The notes: generated by a model from the letters alone, not told the origin. A stretch of DNA of 64,000 nucleotides from Sporocytophaga sp. (GCF_017745095.1 NZ_JAGHZZ010000001.1:310001-374000); one strand, 5' to 3'. Positions 36,663 to 45,568 are shown, numbered from the stretch's first letter. A program made the numbers and translations.

Positions 36663-36932
36663 ATGGAAGTAAAAGGATCAGAGTTGGTAGTGAGTAAAAG
36701 AAATTTTAGGAATCACCAAATTGAAATAGAATTACAAGTCTCTGAAGTCCGCATGGTAAACTTTAGAATTGTAAGTATTATTGGAGAAGTCAGGTCCTCT
36801 TTCTGGAAAGAATTGAAAGGCGGTTATAATTCTATTTCAATGAATATTACTGGCTTGCCCAAAGGTACATACCAGTTTTTAATAATAGACGGAGATGGTA
36901 ATACGGTTATGGAAAGATTCAATAAGTATTAA
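36663..36932 (+). CDS. Small beta protein resembling a T9SS C-terminal domain
   Basis: An 89-residue protein without signal peptide. Its pattern (VRMVNFRIVSIIGEVRSSF, then YNSISMNITGLPKGTYQFLI and a final VMERF) is close to the immunoglobulin-like type A sorting domain of type IX secretion cargo. In those proteins the domain is attached to a secreted protein. Here it stands alone, so it cannot be an ordinary sorting signal; it may be a remnant or a soluble decoy-like protein. Its TAA stop overlaps that of the convergent gene in a shared TTAA. Confidence 0.6.
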   Translation: MEVKGSELVVSKRNFRNHQIEIELQVSEVRMVNFRIVSIIGEVRSSFWKELKGGYNSISMNITGLPKGTYQFLIIDGDGNTVMERFNKY

Positions 36933-37186
36933 ACTCTTACCAATTCTGCAATTTCAATTTCTTTAATTTCATCAATTCGGAAAAAACAATAAACAGGATT
37001 TCTTCTTTCCTTTAACGAAGAATACTGCTCCTGCATCGTTATCCCTTTTAATAAACTTCTGATTTCGTCAACTTCCACAATGTGAAAGTTTCTGAGTAAT
37101 ATATTGCCGTTCTTCAGGATCACATCAACAGAAGCCTTGCTTCCGGCAGTATCCATCAATTCTTTAAGGGTAGCTTTTAATTCCAT
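36929..37186 (-). CDS. Small hypothetical protein
   Basis: Unrecognised 85-residue soluble protein. The middle looks like beta strands (SVDVILKNGNILLRNFHIVEVDEI), and the C-terminus has a short acidic strand or helix (IDEIKEIEIAEL). The pattern could be a small Sm-like or ribosome-associated barrel, but I cannot name a family. Its stop shares TTAA with the convergent CTD-like gene. Confidence 0.6.
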   Translation of the reverse strand: MELKATLKELMDTAGSKASVDVILKNGNILLRNFHIVEVDEIRSLLKGITMQEQYSSLKERRNPVYCFFRIDEIKEIEIAELVRV

Positions 37187-37277
37187 AAAGCAGCATAAAT
37201 TTTCTTAAAAATAGAGGATTTTGATCTACAAAATGATTAAAAGTGCCTACCACTTGTTACATGCTTTTTGAGATGGC

Positions 37278-37338
37278 TTTTCCACTTATTTGTCCACATT
37301 TTGCGTTGATGGAGTTTTTTCAATGAAAGTTATCCACT
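37278..37338 (+). promoter_or_regulatory. Cluster of three DnaA-box-like sites, possible oriC element
   Basis: TTTTCCACT (37278-37286), TTGTCCACA (37290-37298) and TTATCCACT (37330-37338) lie in the same direction within 61 nt. Each differs from TTATCCACA at one or two bases. An AT-rich stretch lies 200-350 nt to the right. Single near-matches also occur elsewhere in the window, so only the clustering is notable. Confidence 0.3.
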
Positions 37339-37419
37339 GGTTCGATTGAAAATGATCCGAAAACTGACACTCTTCAGAATTTCTTAACAAAAACTTAACA
37401 TTGGGAAGAAAAAATAAAA

Positions 37420-37447
37420 GCCGGGAAGATCCCTAAAACTTCCCGGC
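37420..37447 (-). terminator. Orphan minus-strand terminator-like hairpin
   Basis: A 9-bp GC-rich stem (37420-37428 with 37439-37447) is followed on the minus strand by a T-rich run (TTTTATTTTTTC). No minus-strand gene lies upstream of it. Confidence 0.55.
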
Positions 37448-37722
37448 AAATTTGAAACTGTAAAATAAATGAATTAAAGCAGATGCATCTAGAACCTTTG
37501 GCTATCAATTTTGTTCCAGGTCACTAATTTTCATTTAGCCCAAGGATGATTTTTTTATGTAATATTAATTCGGACATAGTCTATAAATTGCTCCTAAATG
37601 TTTTAAAAACCCTTAAAATTGAGTAATTTAAATAGTATTTAAATGTAATATAATAAGCAATATTGAACCATAATTGACTTCGCTTAGTTTCTTTAAGTAG
37701 ATAGAGACAAAAGATAGAAACG

Positions 37723-38454
37723 ATGAAAAGATTGTTGGTATGTGCAGTTTCCTTAGGATTTCTGTCAATTTCTTACGCTCAGGAATGTCCGGAAGGAATG
37801 GTAAAAAGGGCCGATATAGAAGGTGTTGAAAATTCCAGTGGTAAATTTCGCCAAAAAGGTGAAACGGATTACCTTGAGGACGATCATTCTTATACAAGAG
37901 CGATTGATCAGGTAAGAACTGAAAGTGATGTCGATCCCTATGCTGAGACGTATGCTTATGTCTATGGTGGCGATACTACAGTAGTTTCTTCGCTTAATGA
38001 ATGTGTTTTCGAAGATTCGTTGAAAAACAAAGAGTATCTTCAAAATGAGTCATCATTGATAGTGGACCCGGATTATCTTGGTGATGAAGAAGCTTATAGC
38101 TTTAAAGAGTCAGAAGATGAGCCAGTCAAGTGGGAAGGTGGAAAGCTGGAATACGAGTCTGAAACTTACAAGGATAGCAAAAAGCTTAGATATAAGGATG
38201 ACAATTTAAGGTTCAAATCTGAAGAGTCTGGGAAAGATGAGAAAAAAGTCAAATTTGCTGATGATTTAGAAGGGTATAACTACGAAAGGAAGAATGATAA
38301 CAGCAAATTTGATTATTTCTATGAAACGGAAACTGAAGCCATGGAAGTGAAAAAGAAGAAAGATGGAGAGGCTAAAGTTTATTATGACGGGCAGTTTGAC
38401 AATTTAGATGAGGTAAATAATTCTGAGTTGATTGAGATGAAGAGTTTGGAATGA
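37723..38454 (+). CDS. Secreted acidic protein, unknown
   Basis: Unrecognised exported protein of 243 residues. The signal peptide (residues 1-19) ends at SYAQ. The mature part is very rich in Asp, Glu, Lys, Tyr and Ser, with short repeated patterns such as YKDSKKLRYKDDNLRF and EESGKDEKKVKFADD. Two cysteines (ECPEG and NECVF) lie in the N-terminal half. It is probably a disordered or loosely folded envelope protein. A strong bidirectional terminator separates it from sodA. Confidence 0.7.
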   Translation: MKRLLVCAVSLGFLSISYAQECPEGMVKRADIEGVENSSGKFRQKGETDYLEDDHSYTRAIDQVRTESDVDPYAETYAYVYGGDTTVVSSLNECVFEDSLKNKEYLQNESSLIVDPDYLGDEEAYSFKESEDEPVKWEGGKLEYESETYKDSKKLRYKDDNLRFKSEESGKDEKKVKFADDLEGYNYERKNDNSKFDYFYETETEAMEVKKKKDGEAKVYYDGQFDNLDEVNNSELIEMKSLE

Positions 38455-38483
38455 GAGGAATTAAAAGATCAGGGTTATTTATC

Positions 38484-38517
38484 AAAAAAAACAGAGGCTA
38501 AATGCCTCTGTTTTTTT
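38484..38517. terminator. Bidirectional terminator between the acidic-protein gene and sodA
   Basis: ACAGAGGC and GCCTCTGT (38491-38498 and 38504-38511) are flanked by long A and T runs, with a 5-nt loop. It serves genes converging from both sides. Confidence 0.88.
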
Positions 38518-38534
38518 ATTAGAATATTTGATAA

Positions 38535-39161
38535 TTATTTTACAGCTACCTGCTTAGAAACTTCACTGAATCTTTTAGCAACTTCATCCCAGTTTACCAG
38601 ATTCCAGAAAGCGCCGATATAATCAGGCCTCCTGTTTTGGTATTTTAAGTAATATGCATGTTCCCAAACGTCAAGTCCTAATAAAGGAAATCCTTTTACT
38701 TCAGCTACATCCATTAATGGATTATCTTGATTTGGAGTAGAAGTTACTTTTAATTCACCACCATCTGTAACTATAAGCCAAGCCCAGCCTGATCCGAATC
38801 TTGTAGCTCCTGCATTGTTGAAATCTTCTTTGAATTTATCAAAAGAACCGAATTTTTTGTCAATTGCAGCTGCTAGTTCTCCCGAAGGCTTTCCGGCACT
38901 TTTTGGAGAAAGAAGTTTCCAGAACAAAGAGTGATTGTAGTGTCCTCCACCGTTGTTTCTAACAGCTGGAGTTGCTTTGCTGATATTTTTCAGAATTTCT
39001 TCCAAAGATTTACTTGCCAGCTCTGTACCCTCAATAGCTTTATTAAGGTTTGTAACATAAGCCTGATGATGCTTTCCATGGTGGATTTCCATAGTAGCTT
39101 TGTCAATATGTGGCTCCAATGCATCTGGTGCATATGGTAAAGCCGGAAGTTCAAATGCCAT
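38535..39161 (-). CDS. sodA: Superoxide dismutase, Mn/Fe family
   Basis: Turns superoxide into oxygen and peroxide; probably cytoplasmic, since there is no signal peptide. Metal ligands are H27 (HHGKHH), H77 (YNHSLFW), D164 and H168 (LDVWEHAYY). Gln145 in PNQDNPL and the GGG before H74 are features of Mn-type or cambialistic enzymes rather than strict Fe enzymes. It lies 53 nt after tadA on the same strand but has its own -7-like box, so it may be transcribed alone as well. Confidence 0.95.
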   Translation of the reverse strand: MAFELPALPYAPDALEPHIDKATMEIHHGKHHQAYVTNLNKAIEGTELASKSLEEILKNISKATPAVRNNGGGHYNHSLFWKLLSPKSAGKPSGELAAAIDKKFGSFDKFKEDFNNAGATRFGSGWAWLIVTDGGELKVTSTPNQDNPLMDVAEVKGFPLLGLDVWEHAYYLKYQNRRPDYIGAFWNLVNWDEVAKRFSEVSKQVAVK

Positions 39162-39204
39162 ATTAATTAATTTATTAAGGTTATTTTAATTGGTTTAGTT
39201 AATT

Positions 39205-39212
39205 CAAATTTA
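39205..39212 (-). promoter_or_regulatory. Possible -7 promoter element of sodA
   Basis: On the minus strand this reads TAAATTTG, a full match to TAnnTTTG, 43 nt before the sodA ATG. An upstream TTTG at the usual distance was not found; the region lies in the end of tadA. Confidence 0.35.
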
Positions 39213-39214
39213 AT

Positions 39215-39664
39215 TTAATTTCTGAGCTTATTGAAAAATTTGACAAGCAGTTCGCTACATTCCTTTTCCATAATACCTTTTACAACCTCAGTTTTAGGAT
39301 GTAGTAAGTTTACACCGGTTTTTAAAAAGCCTTGTTTGGGATCTGATGCGCCAATAATAACTTTTTTCATCTGACTCCAATAGAGTGCACCTGCACACAT
39401 TACACATGGCTCTAGAGTTACATAAAGCTCGCATTCGTTCAAATATTTGCTCCCAAGAAAATTTTGTGCCGATGTAATCGCAATCATTTCTGCATGTGCG
39501 GTTACATCACTGAGTCTTTCTGTCTGGTTATGCGCACGAGCAATGATTTTATTTTTGCAGACTACCACTGCGCCCACTGGCACTTCGTTATCTTCAAAAG
39601 CAAGTAAAGCCTCCTTATAGGCTTCTTTCATAAAATGGGCGTCACTATAAACTGATAGCTCCAC
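39215..39664 (-). CDS. tadA: tRNA-specific adenosine deaminase
   Basis: Zinc enzyme that converts A34 to inosine in tRNA-Arg(ACG). The zinc site is H57-A-E59 and P86-C87-V-M-C90, with NQTERLSDVTAHAE and the EVPVGAVVV strand in the usual places. The start is a GTG that shares its G with the TAG stop of the upstream gene. An ATG exists 11 codons in but would cut family sequence. Guanine deaminase is a related alternative, but NxxxxxxDxTAHAE fits TadA. Confidence 0.9.
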   Translation of the reverse strand: MELSVYSDAHFMKEAYKEALLAFEDNEVPVGAVVVCKNKIIARAHNQTERLSDVTAHAEMIAITSAQNFLGSKYLNECELYVTLEPCVMCAGALYWSQMKKVIIGASDPKQGFLKTGVNLLHPKTEVVKGIMEKECSELLVKFFNKLRN

Positions 39665-40296
39665 TATTTTGTTTTTTTCTTTCTTGCGTTTTGATCCTTA
39701 AGTACTTCTTTGGCATCCTTTCCTCTTAAAACTGGTTCTTTAGGGTTTGCAGGCTCTACATCATATAGCTTTTTAGGCTCTATGTGAATGGTATTCATAG
39801 ATGCTCTTGCTACCGGCTGCCATTGTGCTTTAAGGTTTTCTGGAGCAGTATAGTTGAATATATAGATAAATCCATTTACCAGTGCATATTGAATGAAAGA
39901 ATATTTCTTTGTCCCTTCGGAAGTTGATACAAATTCAAATGCAATCAATCGTTTTCCATTTACAGGAAGTATTGTGTCCTGAATAAAGCTAACCTTATCA
40001 TAGGACTGAAGGATTGTTGCTTTGTAAAAATCCTTAATAACGGAAAGGTCAGTTCCCGGAATTCTTGACTTGGTTACGTTGAGGCCAAAATCTACCATTC
40101 TGTCTATGTTTGTGTACATCGCGAGTGGTTTTTTGGTTGAAGGATATTTTGAAGCAATATCATCGTCTGCCATTACATAAAAATCCTTAGGAAGGCCAAT
40201 GGAAATACCATCAACCAATTTGGTCTGAACCAATTTCGGTTCCTTTCCGGTAAATCCGGCAAATAGAGCAATTAATAGAAATGAGAAGATTTTCAT
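39664..40296 (-). CDS. Exported hypothetical protein upstream of tadA
   Basis: Exported protein of 210 residues with no recognised family. A signal peptide ends near GFTG (about residue 17). The mature part has alternating beta strands (ISIGLPKDFYV, KRLIAFEFVSTS, KYSFIQYALVNGFIYIFNYTAP), like photosystem II PsbP/Mog1-type folds seen in lipoproteins, and ends in a Lys-rich tail. The ATG at 40296 gives a standard signal peptide; the TTG at 40320 does not. The last base of its stop codon is the first of the tadA GTG, so the genes are coupled. Confidence 0.65.
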   Translation of the reverse strand: MKIFSFLLIALFAGFTGKEPKLVQTKLVDGISIGLPKDFYVMADDDIASKYPSTKKPLAMYTNIDRMVDFGLNVTKSRIPGTDLSVIKDFYKATILQSYDKVSFIQDTILPVNGKRLIAFEFVSTSEGTKKYSFIQYALVNGFIYIFNYTAPENLKAQWQPVARASMNTIHIEPKKLYDVEPANPKEPVLRGKDAKEVLKDQNARKKKTK

Positions 40297-40635
40297 ATGG
40301 GTATACAAAACTTGGTGCAAGTTAAAAATTAACGGTAATTTTTGCCTTATTAGTTTATTTTTCTCAGTGATATTGATTTTAGCATTAAATGGTTTTCTGT
40401 GAAAAAAATGGTAAGAAGGTTTATTTTAACAGGGATTATGTATTGAAAGGCATTCCAATGAAAATCAAAATATTCTAATTCTTAGACAGTCATTGCGTAA
40501 TTGGATGGAAGGATTTTTCACTCACTATGATTAATTGGTTTTTAAGTGCTTTCCTGAAAATAATGACCGATTCCTTGTAAAAAGGAACAAACTAATTTTT
40601 AAATTCGCACCTTAATAAAAAAAATATTATTTCTT
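40297..40635. other. Divergent promoter gap upstream of aspS
   Basis: About 339 nt, AT-rich, between two divergent starts. Only promoter-like boxes near aspS and an 8-bp AT hairpin (AAAAATTA / TAATTTTT) near 40324-40344 were noticed. Confidence 0.5.
40574..40607 (+). promoter_or_regulatory. Predicted aspS promoter
   Basis: CTTG (40574-40577) and TAAATTCG (40600-40607), 22 nt apart, resemble TTTG / TAnnTTTG with one mismatch each. The spacing is slightly long. The second box is 28 nt before the ATG. Confidence 0.35.
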
Positions 40636-42399
40636 ATGCTTAGAACTCATACTTGCGGAGAGTTAAGAATATCGGATGTGGGAAAAGAGGTTACCCTTAC
40701 CGGTTGGGTGGCAAAAATCAGAGACAAGGGTGGAATGATCTGGATTGATCTTAGGGATCGTTATGGAATTACTCAGCTGATACTCGAAGAAGGTAAATCG
40801 GATAAAAGTGTTGTGGAAGCTGCAAGAGGTTTGGGCCGTGAGTTCGTTCTGGAAGCTAAAGGTACAATTGTTGAGCGCGTTGCTAAAAATGACAAAATTC
40901 CTACTGGTGATATTGAAATTAAAGTTTCTGACCTTAAGATCTTAAACCCCGCCAAATTACCTCCTTTTCTTATTGAGGATGAAACCGACGGTGGTGAAGA
41001 TCTTAGAATGAAATACCGTTATCTCGATCTTAGGAGAAATATCGTCAGAAAAAACCTTGAGCTGAGACACAGAATTGCTATTGAAGCAAGAAAATATCTG
41101 GATAGCCTGAATTTTCTTGAAGTTGAAACTCCAGTACTTATCAAGTCTACTCCGGAAGGAGCAAGAGATTTTGTAGTACCTTCAAGAGTGCATGCAGGTG
41201 AGTTTTATGCTCTGCCTCAGTCTCCTCAAACTTTCAAACAGTTACTGATGGTTTCTGGCTTTGACAGATATTATCAGATTGTGAAATGTTTCAGAGATGA
41301 AGATTTAAGAGCTGACCGTCAGCCTGAATTTACTCAGATCGATTGTGAAATGTCTTTCATTACTCAGGAAGATATTCTGAATACATTTGAAGGAATGATC
41401 AGACATCTATTTAAGACAGTTAAAGGTATTGATCTACCTCCATTTCCAAGAATGACTTATGCTGATGCCATGAAGTATTATGGAAATGACAAACCAGATA
41501 CCCGTTTCGAAATGAAGTTTGCAGAACTAACGGATGTTGCTAAAGGCAAAGGCTTCAATGTTTTTGATCAGGCGGAACTAGTTGTGGGAATTGCAGCAAA
41601 AGGTTGTTCAGAATATACCAGAAAAGAGCTGGATGAAATTACAGAATTTGTAAAAAGACCTCAGATCGGTTCTAAAGGGCTGGTTTATGTGAAACTTAAC
41701 CAGGACGGAACTATAAAATCTTCAGTAGATAAATTTTATGGTGAGGCAGATCTTAAAGTTTGGGCTGAGAAATTAAACGCTCAGAAAGGTGACCTTCTAT
41801 TGATATTATCTGGAGATGCTAAGCAAACCAGATCTGCATTGAGCGAGCTTAGACTTGAAATGGGCAAAAGACTTGGATTGAGAGATAAAAATACGTATTC
41901 ATGCCATTGGGTGGTTGACTTCCCATTGCTTGAGTTTGGCGAAGAAGAGAAAAGATGGTTTGCAATGCACCATCCATTCACATCTCCAAAACCGGAAGAT
42001 ATCGCATTACTTGAATCTGATCTGGGTAAAGTACGTGCGAATGCTTATGATATGGTAATTAACGGAGTTGAAGTTGGCGGCGGGTCCATAAGAATTTATA
42101 ACAAAGATCTTCAGGCGAAGATGTTTGAAATACTAGGATTCTCCGCAGAAGAAGCAAAAGCTCAGTTTGGTTTCTTAATGGATGCATTTGAGTACGGTGC
42201 TCCTCCTCATGGTGGTATCGCTTTTGGCTTTGACAGATTGTGTTCATTGTTTGGTGGTGTGGATTCTATCAGAGACTTCATTGCATTCCCCAAAAACAAT
42301 GCAGGAAGAGATGTGATGATTGATTCTCCTTCTCCTATTAGTGATGCTCAGTTAAATGAGTTACATATTGGTGTAAAAGCTGAAGATTTAAAGAAATAG
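40636..42399 (+). CDS. aspS: Aspartyl-tRNA synthetase
   Basis: Class II synthetase that charges tRNA-Asp. The N-terminal OB-fold anticodon-binding domain (about 1-105, with [22 protein letters not shown]) is followed by motif 2 ([18 protein letters not shown]), the bacterial GAD insertion (about 290-410) and motif 3 ([10 protein letters not shown]). The 587 residues match bacterial AspRS. Whether it also charges tRNA-Asn cannot be told. It is monocistronic, with a perfect 17-bp terminator hairpin after it. Confidence 0.97.
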   Translation: MLRTHTCGELRISDVGKEVTLTGWVAKIRDKGGMIWIDLRDRYGITQLILEEGKSDKSVVEAARGLGREFVLEAKGTIVERVAKNDKIPTGDIEIKVSDLKILNPAKLPPFLIEDETDGGEDLRMKYRYLDLRRNIVRKNLELRHRIAIEARKYLDSLNFLEVETPVLIKSTPEGARDFVVPSRVHAGEFYALPQSPQTFKQLLMVSGFDRYYQIVKCFRDEDLRADRQPEFTQIDCEMSFITQEDILNTFEGMIRHLFKTVKGIDLPPFPRMTYADAMKYYGNDKPDTRFEMKFAELTDVAKGKGFNVFDQAELVVGIAAKGCSEYTRKELDEITEFVKRPQIGSKGLVYVKLNQDGTIKSSVDKFYGEADLKVWAEKLNAQKGDLLLILSGDAKQTRSALSELRLEMGKRLGLRDKNTYSCHWVVDFPLLEFGEEEKRWFAMHHPFTSPKPEDIALLESDLGKVRANAYDMVINGVEVGGGSIRIYNKDLQAKMFEILGFSAEEAKAQFGFLMDAFEYGAPPHGGIAFGFDRLCSLFGGVDSIRDFIAFPKNNAGRDVMIDSPSPISDAQLNELHIGVKAEDLKK

Positions 42400-42422
42400 T
42401 TATTAGTGCTATTATATGTGAT

Positions 42423-42458
42423 AAACAAAAAACTCCGGCTTGCCGGAGTTTTTTGTTT
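42423..42458. terminator. Bidirectional terminator after aspS
   Basis: A perfect 17-bp stem (42423-42439 with 42442-42458) with a 2-nt tip carries A and T runs in its arms. It serves aspS and the convergent barrel gene. Confidence 0.9.
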
Positions 42459-42488
42459 AAATAAGTACCTATCAAAAGAAGAAGACGA

Positions 42489-43238
42489 TTATATATCTCT
42501 TTTATGGAAATAATAGTTTACAGATAATTGCAGATACAAATCTCTGAGTCTGTAGGTAAGGCCATCCCACGTCTCATTATAGAGACTTTTAAAAGAAAAT
42601 GTACTCCTTAAGTCGGCACTGACTCTCGGTGAAATGGAGTATTGAGCTCCTATTGTTACTCCATAAAAGTACTTATTGACATGACTGCTGTAATCGTATT
42701 CTTTGTGATCAACGGTGTTAGGCTCCGGAATATCTGTTCTGCCGACGATTCCGGTTGCAGTGCCTTTATTTTTTCTGGATAAAGCTCTTGCATAATATGC
42801 GCCAGTTTGTAGGCTCCATTTGGAAGCTATTTTATAATGCAGATTTAAGGGGATCTCTATATATTGAATATCAAATTCACCTTTGCTTTTTCCGGTAAAA
42901 ATTGTTTCAACTTCATATACATACGGCTGGTTATTTATAAATACAGTGACGTTATCTCTGTACCACTGATCTTTAACAGTTGACTGATAAGTTACCTTTC
43001 TCCTGCTATAAAAGGCCTCAAGAGAAACAGAAAGTTCCTTTGAAAGGTTATATGAAACTCCCAGTCCACCCAAGGGGTTAAAACCGGGAGCTCCTGATTT
43101 GCTCACTATTGTTTCACTATGATATATTGGTCCTCCTGCCTGAATTCCAGCTTTGGCATAGATGTTAAATGGTTTTTCCTGAGAAAATCCAGAATTCCAG
43201 ATGACTAGAAATATGAAAGAGGAAACAATGAATTTCAT
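42489..43238 (-). CDS. Outer-membrane beta-barrel protein
   Basis: Small barrel of the Bacteroidota porin-like (OMP_b-brl_2) type. After a signal peptide (to GFSQ, residue 20), amphipathic strands alternate throughout (GLGVSYNLSKELSVSLEAFY, IPLNLHYKIASKWSLQTGAYYA, LYLQLSVNYYF), and the protein ends near an aromatic residue. It follows the T9SS cargo gene by 9 nt on the same strand, so they are likely made together. Confidence 0.82.
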   Translation of the reverse strand: MKFIVSSFIFLVIWNSGFSQEKPFNIYAKAGIQAGGPIYHSETIVSKSGAPGFNPLGGLGVSYNLSKELSVSLEAFYSRRKVTYQSTVKDQWYRDNVTVFINNQPYVYEVETIFTGKSKGEFDIQYIEIPLNLHYKIASKWSLQTGAYYARALSRKNKGTATGIVGRTDIPEPNTVDHKEYDYSSHVNKYFYGVTIGAQYSISPRVSADLRSTFSFKSLYNETWDGLTYRLRDLYLQLSVNYYFHKRDI

Positions 43239-43247
43239 TATTATAAA

Positions 43248-44174
43248 TTACTGATTGATTATAAGCTTTGTTGAAAATGATTTTTGCTCCTCGCTTACGA
43301 TTTTGCATGTATAATAACCTGGTGCAAGATCTGACACATTGAATGATGGTGATGATGTATCATTCCAAGTCTTAGTAGAAACTAGTACTCCCTGATTATT
43401 ATAGAAGTACAAAGTACCTGATGCAAAAGGAGCATTGTTTATCTTTACCTCATCTTTTGCTGGATTTGGAAATAGAGCTGTTCCTATATTTGCTAAAGGA
43501 CTAGTTGTTGAAAGAGTTGTAAAATCAAGTGAAAGGTTGTCAATGAATAACGTGCTTCCTTCCTGTCCTTTAAGATCTTTTCCTCCAGCACTTGAAGCAA
43601 ATGTCATTGTAGCAGAGTCAGGTGTTGCTTCTGACTTATATTCTACCGGAACTGTCAATAAAGTATAGCTGCTCACTGTTTGGTTTGTTTGGAAATAACC
43701 TACTCCAACAGTATCTCTGCTTTTACTTACAGTGTTCCATTTGAAAAGGTAGATTGCTATTGAACAAGAATCTCCGCTTACAGGGGTATACTTATAATAT
43801 ACGTTGAACGCGGAAGGCTTGTCAGTATAGGGAATGCCAAATTTAGCGCTTTTGACAAATTCAACCAGGTTTAACTTGAAGGTCCCTAGGAATAAATTGC
43901 CGGATGCCAGCTGACCAAAAGCCTTTCTCGAAGTTAATTTCACCGCGTAAGTGCCGTGCTGGGCGTCAGTTGTTTTTTCAGTTGGAGGTTGGACACCTGT
44001 GGCAAGCTGCAAAAGGTCGTTTCCTGAAGCCCAGTCATCAACCTGATCATAAGGAGTAAATGGAGCAGAGGCAGGATGATTCGTCCAATTCTCAAAATCA
44101 CTGTTTGAAAATTGTTGCTGAGCAAATAAACTGGTAGATGCTAATAGAATAATAAATGTGTAGATATATTTCAT
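43248..44174 (-). CDS. Type IX secretion cargo with PCMD-like domain
   Basis: Exported protein of 308 residues. The signal peptide (to FAQQ) is followed by SNSDFENWTNHPASAPF, a start seen in PCMD/carbohydrate-module-like proteins of Bacteroidota, then a jelly-roll-like region. The last 75 residues are a type A sorting domain: LFPNPAKDEVKI, then a VLVSTKTW strand, DLAPGYYTCKI and a final STKLIINQ. So it should cross the outer membrane by T9SS and be attached to, or released from, the surface. It may bind or act on a polysaccharide. It is 9 nt before the barrel gene. Confidence 0.82.
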   Translation of the reverse strand: MKYIYTFIILLASTSLFAQQQFSNSDFENWTNHPASAPFTPYDQVDDWASGNDLLQLATGVQPPTEKTTDAQHGTYAVKLTSRKAFGQLASGNLFLGTFKLNLVEFVKSAKFGIPYTDKPSAFNVYYKYTPVSGDSCSIAIYLFKWNTVSKSRDTVGVGYFQTNQTVSSYTLLTVPVEYKSEATPDSATMTFASSAGGKDLKGQEGSTLFIDNLSLDFTTLSTTSPLANIGTALFPNPAKDEVKINNAPFASGTLYFYNNQGVLVSTKTWNDTSSPSFNVSDLAPGYYTCKIVSEEQKSFSTKLIINQ

Positions 44175-44481
44175 AGATTATTAATTTTTGTTCTTGCTAA
44201 TATACAAAAAAATGAATGTGGAGCTAGTGAAATTAATGGAGTTGGTTGTGTCTTGCTTATCCTTAAAGGTAATCGACTTGTGTTCAGGTAATATTCTGAT
44301 TGAAAAATTTAAGTTTTTATGAAAGGAAGATTTATGAGTAAATGTGCGCTCATTTCAATCTTTTACTCATGATATTATGGCTCACAGTTGAAAAAGGAAT
44401 TTAATTCGTTGAAAATTATCCGATAAGCTTTGTTGTCTCAAATATATTTTTATATTTGTATCAATAATTTTTACAATAGCT
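44175..44481. other. Divergent gap with one good promoter
   Basis: About 307 nt between divergent starts. It contains the well-matched promoter at 44429-44458 for the plus-strand gene. Nothing else was recognised. Confidence 0.5.
44429..44458 (+). promoter_or_regulatory. Bacteroidota-type promoter of the small gene at 44482
   Basis: TTTG (44429-44432) and TATATTTG (44451-44458) are full matches to the -33 and -7 boxes, 18 nt apart, near the usual 19-21. The predicted transcript start is about 17 nt before the ATG. Confidence 0.6.
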
Positions 44482-44781
44482 ATGGAAAAATTGGTTTCTG
44501 ATTCAAGAGGTCTGATTTTGTTTTTAATAAAAGCAGATTTAAGAGCAAATAAACTGATTGCTGGATTACAAGAGGCCGGCCTTACCTCGGGATACTTTTA
44601 TACTGACCTTCCTATAGCAATATTTGAGCTCATGAACTTTAGTGACAATGAACGTGATGCTGTTACAGATATTTATGTTCAAAATGTGGAATCCTTTTGC
44701 AAACTGGAAATTTCAGAGTTTTACTCCCGACAAAATGAATTGGCCAATAGCCTCTATCAAGAACTTCTAAAATTGAAGTAA
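44482..44781 (+). CDS. Small hypothetical protein
   Basis: Unrecognised 99-residue soluble protein, mostly helical (LILFLIKADLRANKLIAGLQEAGL at the start, SFCKLEISEFYSRQNELANSLYQELLKL at the end). It has an ATG and the best promoter match in the window, so it is likely expressed. No domain or partner seen. Confidence 0.65.
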   Translation: MEKLVSDSRGLILFLIKADLRANKLIAGLQEAGLTSGYFYTDLPIAIFELMNFSDNERDAVTDIYVQNVESFCKLEISEFYSRQNELANSLYQELLKLK

Positions 44782-45011
44782 ATGGTGATCACTTAAATAT
44801 ATTTATAGTCAGATTGTTGGGGTGCTTTAATCTGTATTTTGCAACTATAAGTGAAACCTCGTCTTATATATGCCGTTTAAATTTGCTCTGTGTGTCAGAA
44901 TTAAATTTTAATCAGCATTAACTGGCTTATGTATTATAGTGTGCACTGGTTTCCTGTGTATCAAAAAATCATCGGCCATTTTTAGTATGGGTTTTGTTAT
45001 GGAGTTTTAAT

Positions 45012-45512
45012 ATGAAGTCGATTTTTGCAGGTTGTTATTTATCTCTATTACTTCTCTGTGGTTGTTCATTTAAAAATGAGAACATTACAAAGTTAAAAAG
45101 GCCTGATAACAAAATATTACAGGCGTTCAATTTTAATGAGAAGTATGATGTCGTTTATCAATTCTATCAAGAATATAAGACTACAGAAAAAGTCAGTCAC
45201 CTGATAGCTATTGTAAAAATGCCTAGCAATGGATACAAACTTCAGAACAGTTTACCCATTAGCAGATCGTCTTTAAAGCAACTTACTAAAATTGAGAAAA
45301 GTAAATTTCTTGATGGAAGGCCTGTAATTTTCAATCCTGAAAGGAGTCTCAATGAAGACATACGCACTAAAGCCATTGAATTTGGTTCTGGAAAAGATTA
45401 TAATGTTTTTCACTCTGATGGTTATTATCAGATCATATCCAACAGTTGTATGGAAGCAATAGTGATTTGCGACACTCAAAATGACCTGATGTATATTGAG
45501 GCTGTAAAATAA
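45012..45512 (+). CDS. Putative lipoprotein
   Basis: Unrecognised protein with a lipoprotein-type signal: hydrophobic stretch then LLLCGC, where the second Cys would be lipidated (a Cys at -2 is unusual but allowed). The mature part of about 145 residues shows mixed strands and helices and ends with AIVICDTQNDLMYIEAVK. The ATG at 45012 gives a normal signal peptide; the frame from TTG at 44994 adds six residues. A terminator follows. Confidence 0.65.
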   Translation: MKSIFAGCYLSLLLLCGCSFKNENITKLKRPDNKILQAFNFNEKYDVVYQFYQEYKTTEKVSHLIAIVKMPSNGYKLQNSLPISRSSLKQLTKIEKSKFLDGRPVIFNPERSLNEDIRTKAIEFGSGKDYNVFHSDGYYQIISNSCMEAIVICDTQNDLMYIEAVK

Positions 45513-45542
45513 TCCTGAGGACATTTTCATTTTAAAAAGACG

Positions 45543-45568
45543 ACACGAAGGTTTTCGTGTTTTTTTTG
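45543..45568 (+). terminator. Intrinsic terminator after the lipoprotein gene
   Basis: ACACGAA (45543-45549) and TTCGTGT (45554-45560) form a 7-bp stem with a 4-nt loop, followed by eight T. Confidence 0.8.

Larger units (their letters stand above)
37187..37722. other. Long gap with DnaA-box-like sites and AT-rich blocks
   Basis: About 536 nt with no gene. The left part holds three DnaA-box-like sites (37278-37338) on one strand, the middle a minus-strand terminator-like hairpin (37420-37447), and the right part very AT-rich DNA (about 37540-37680). The layout fits a small replication origin or the leader of a minus-strand transcript; neither is proven. Confidence 0.5.

Noticed and set aside
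37628-37897. 89-codon minus-strand frame overlapping the start of the acidic exported protein
   Set aside because: It overlaps a signal-peptide-bearing gene on the other strand and has hydrophobic low-complexity content of a shadow frame.
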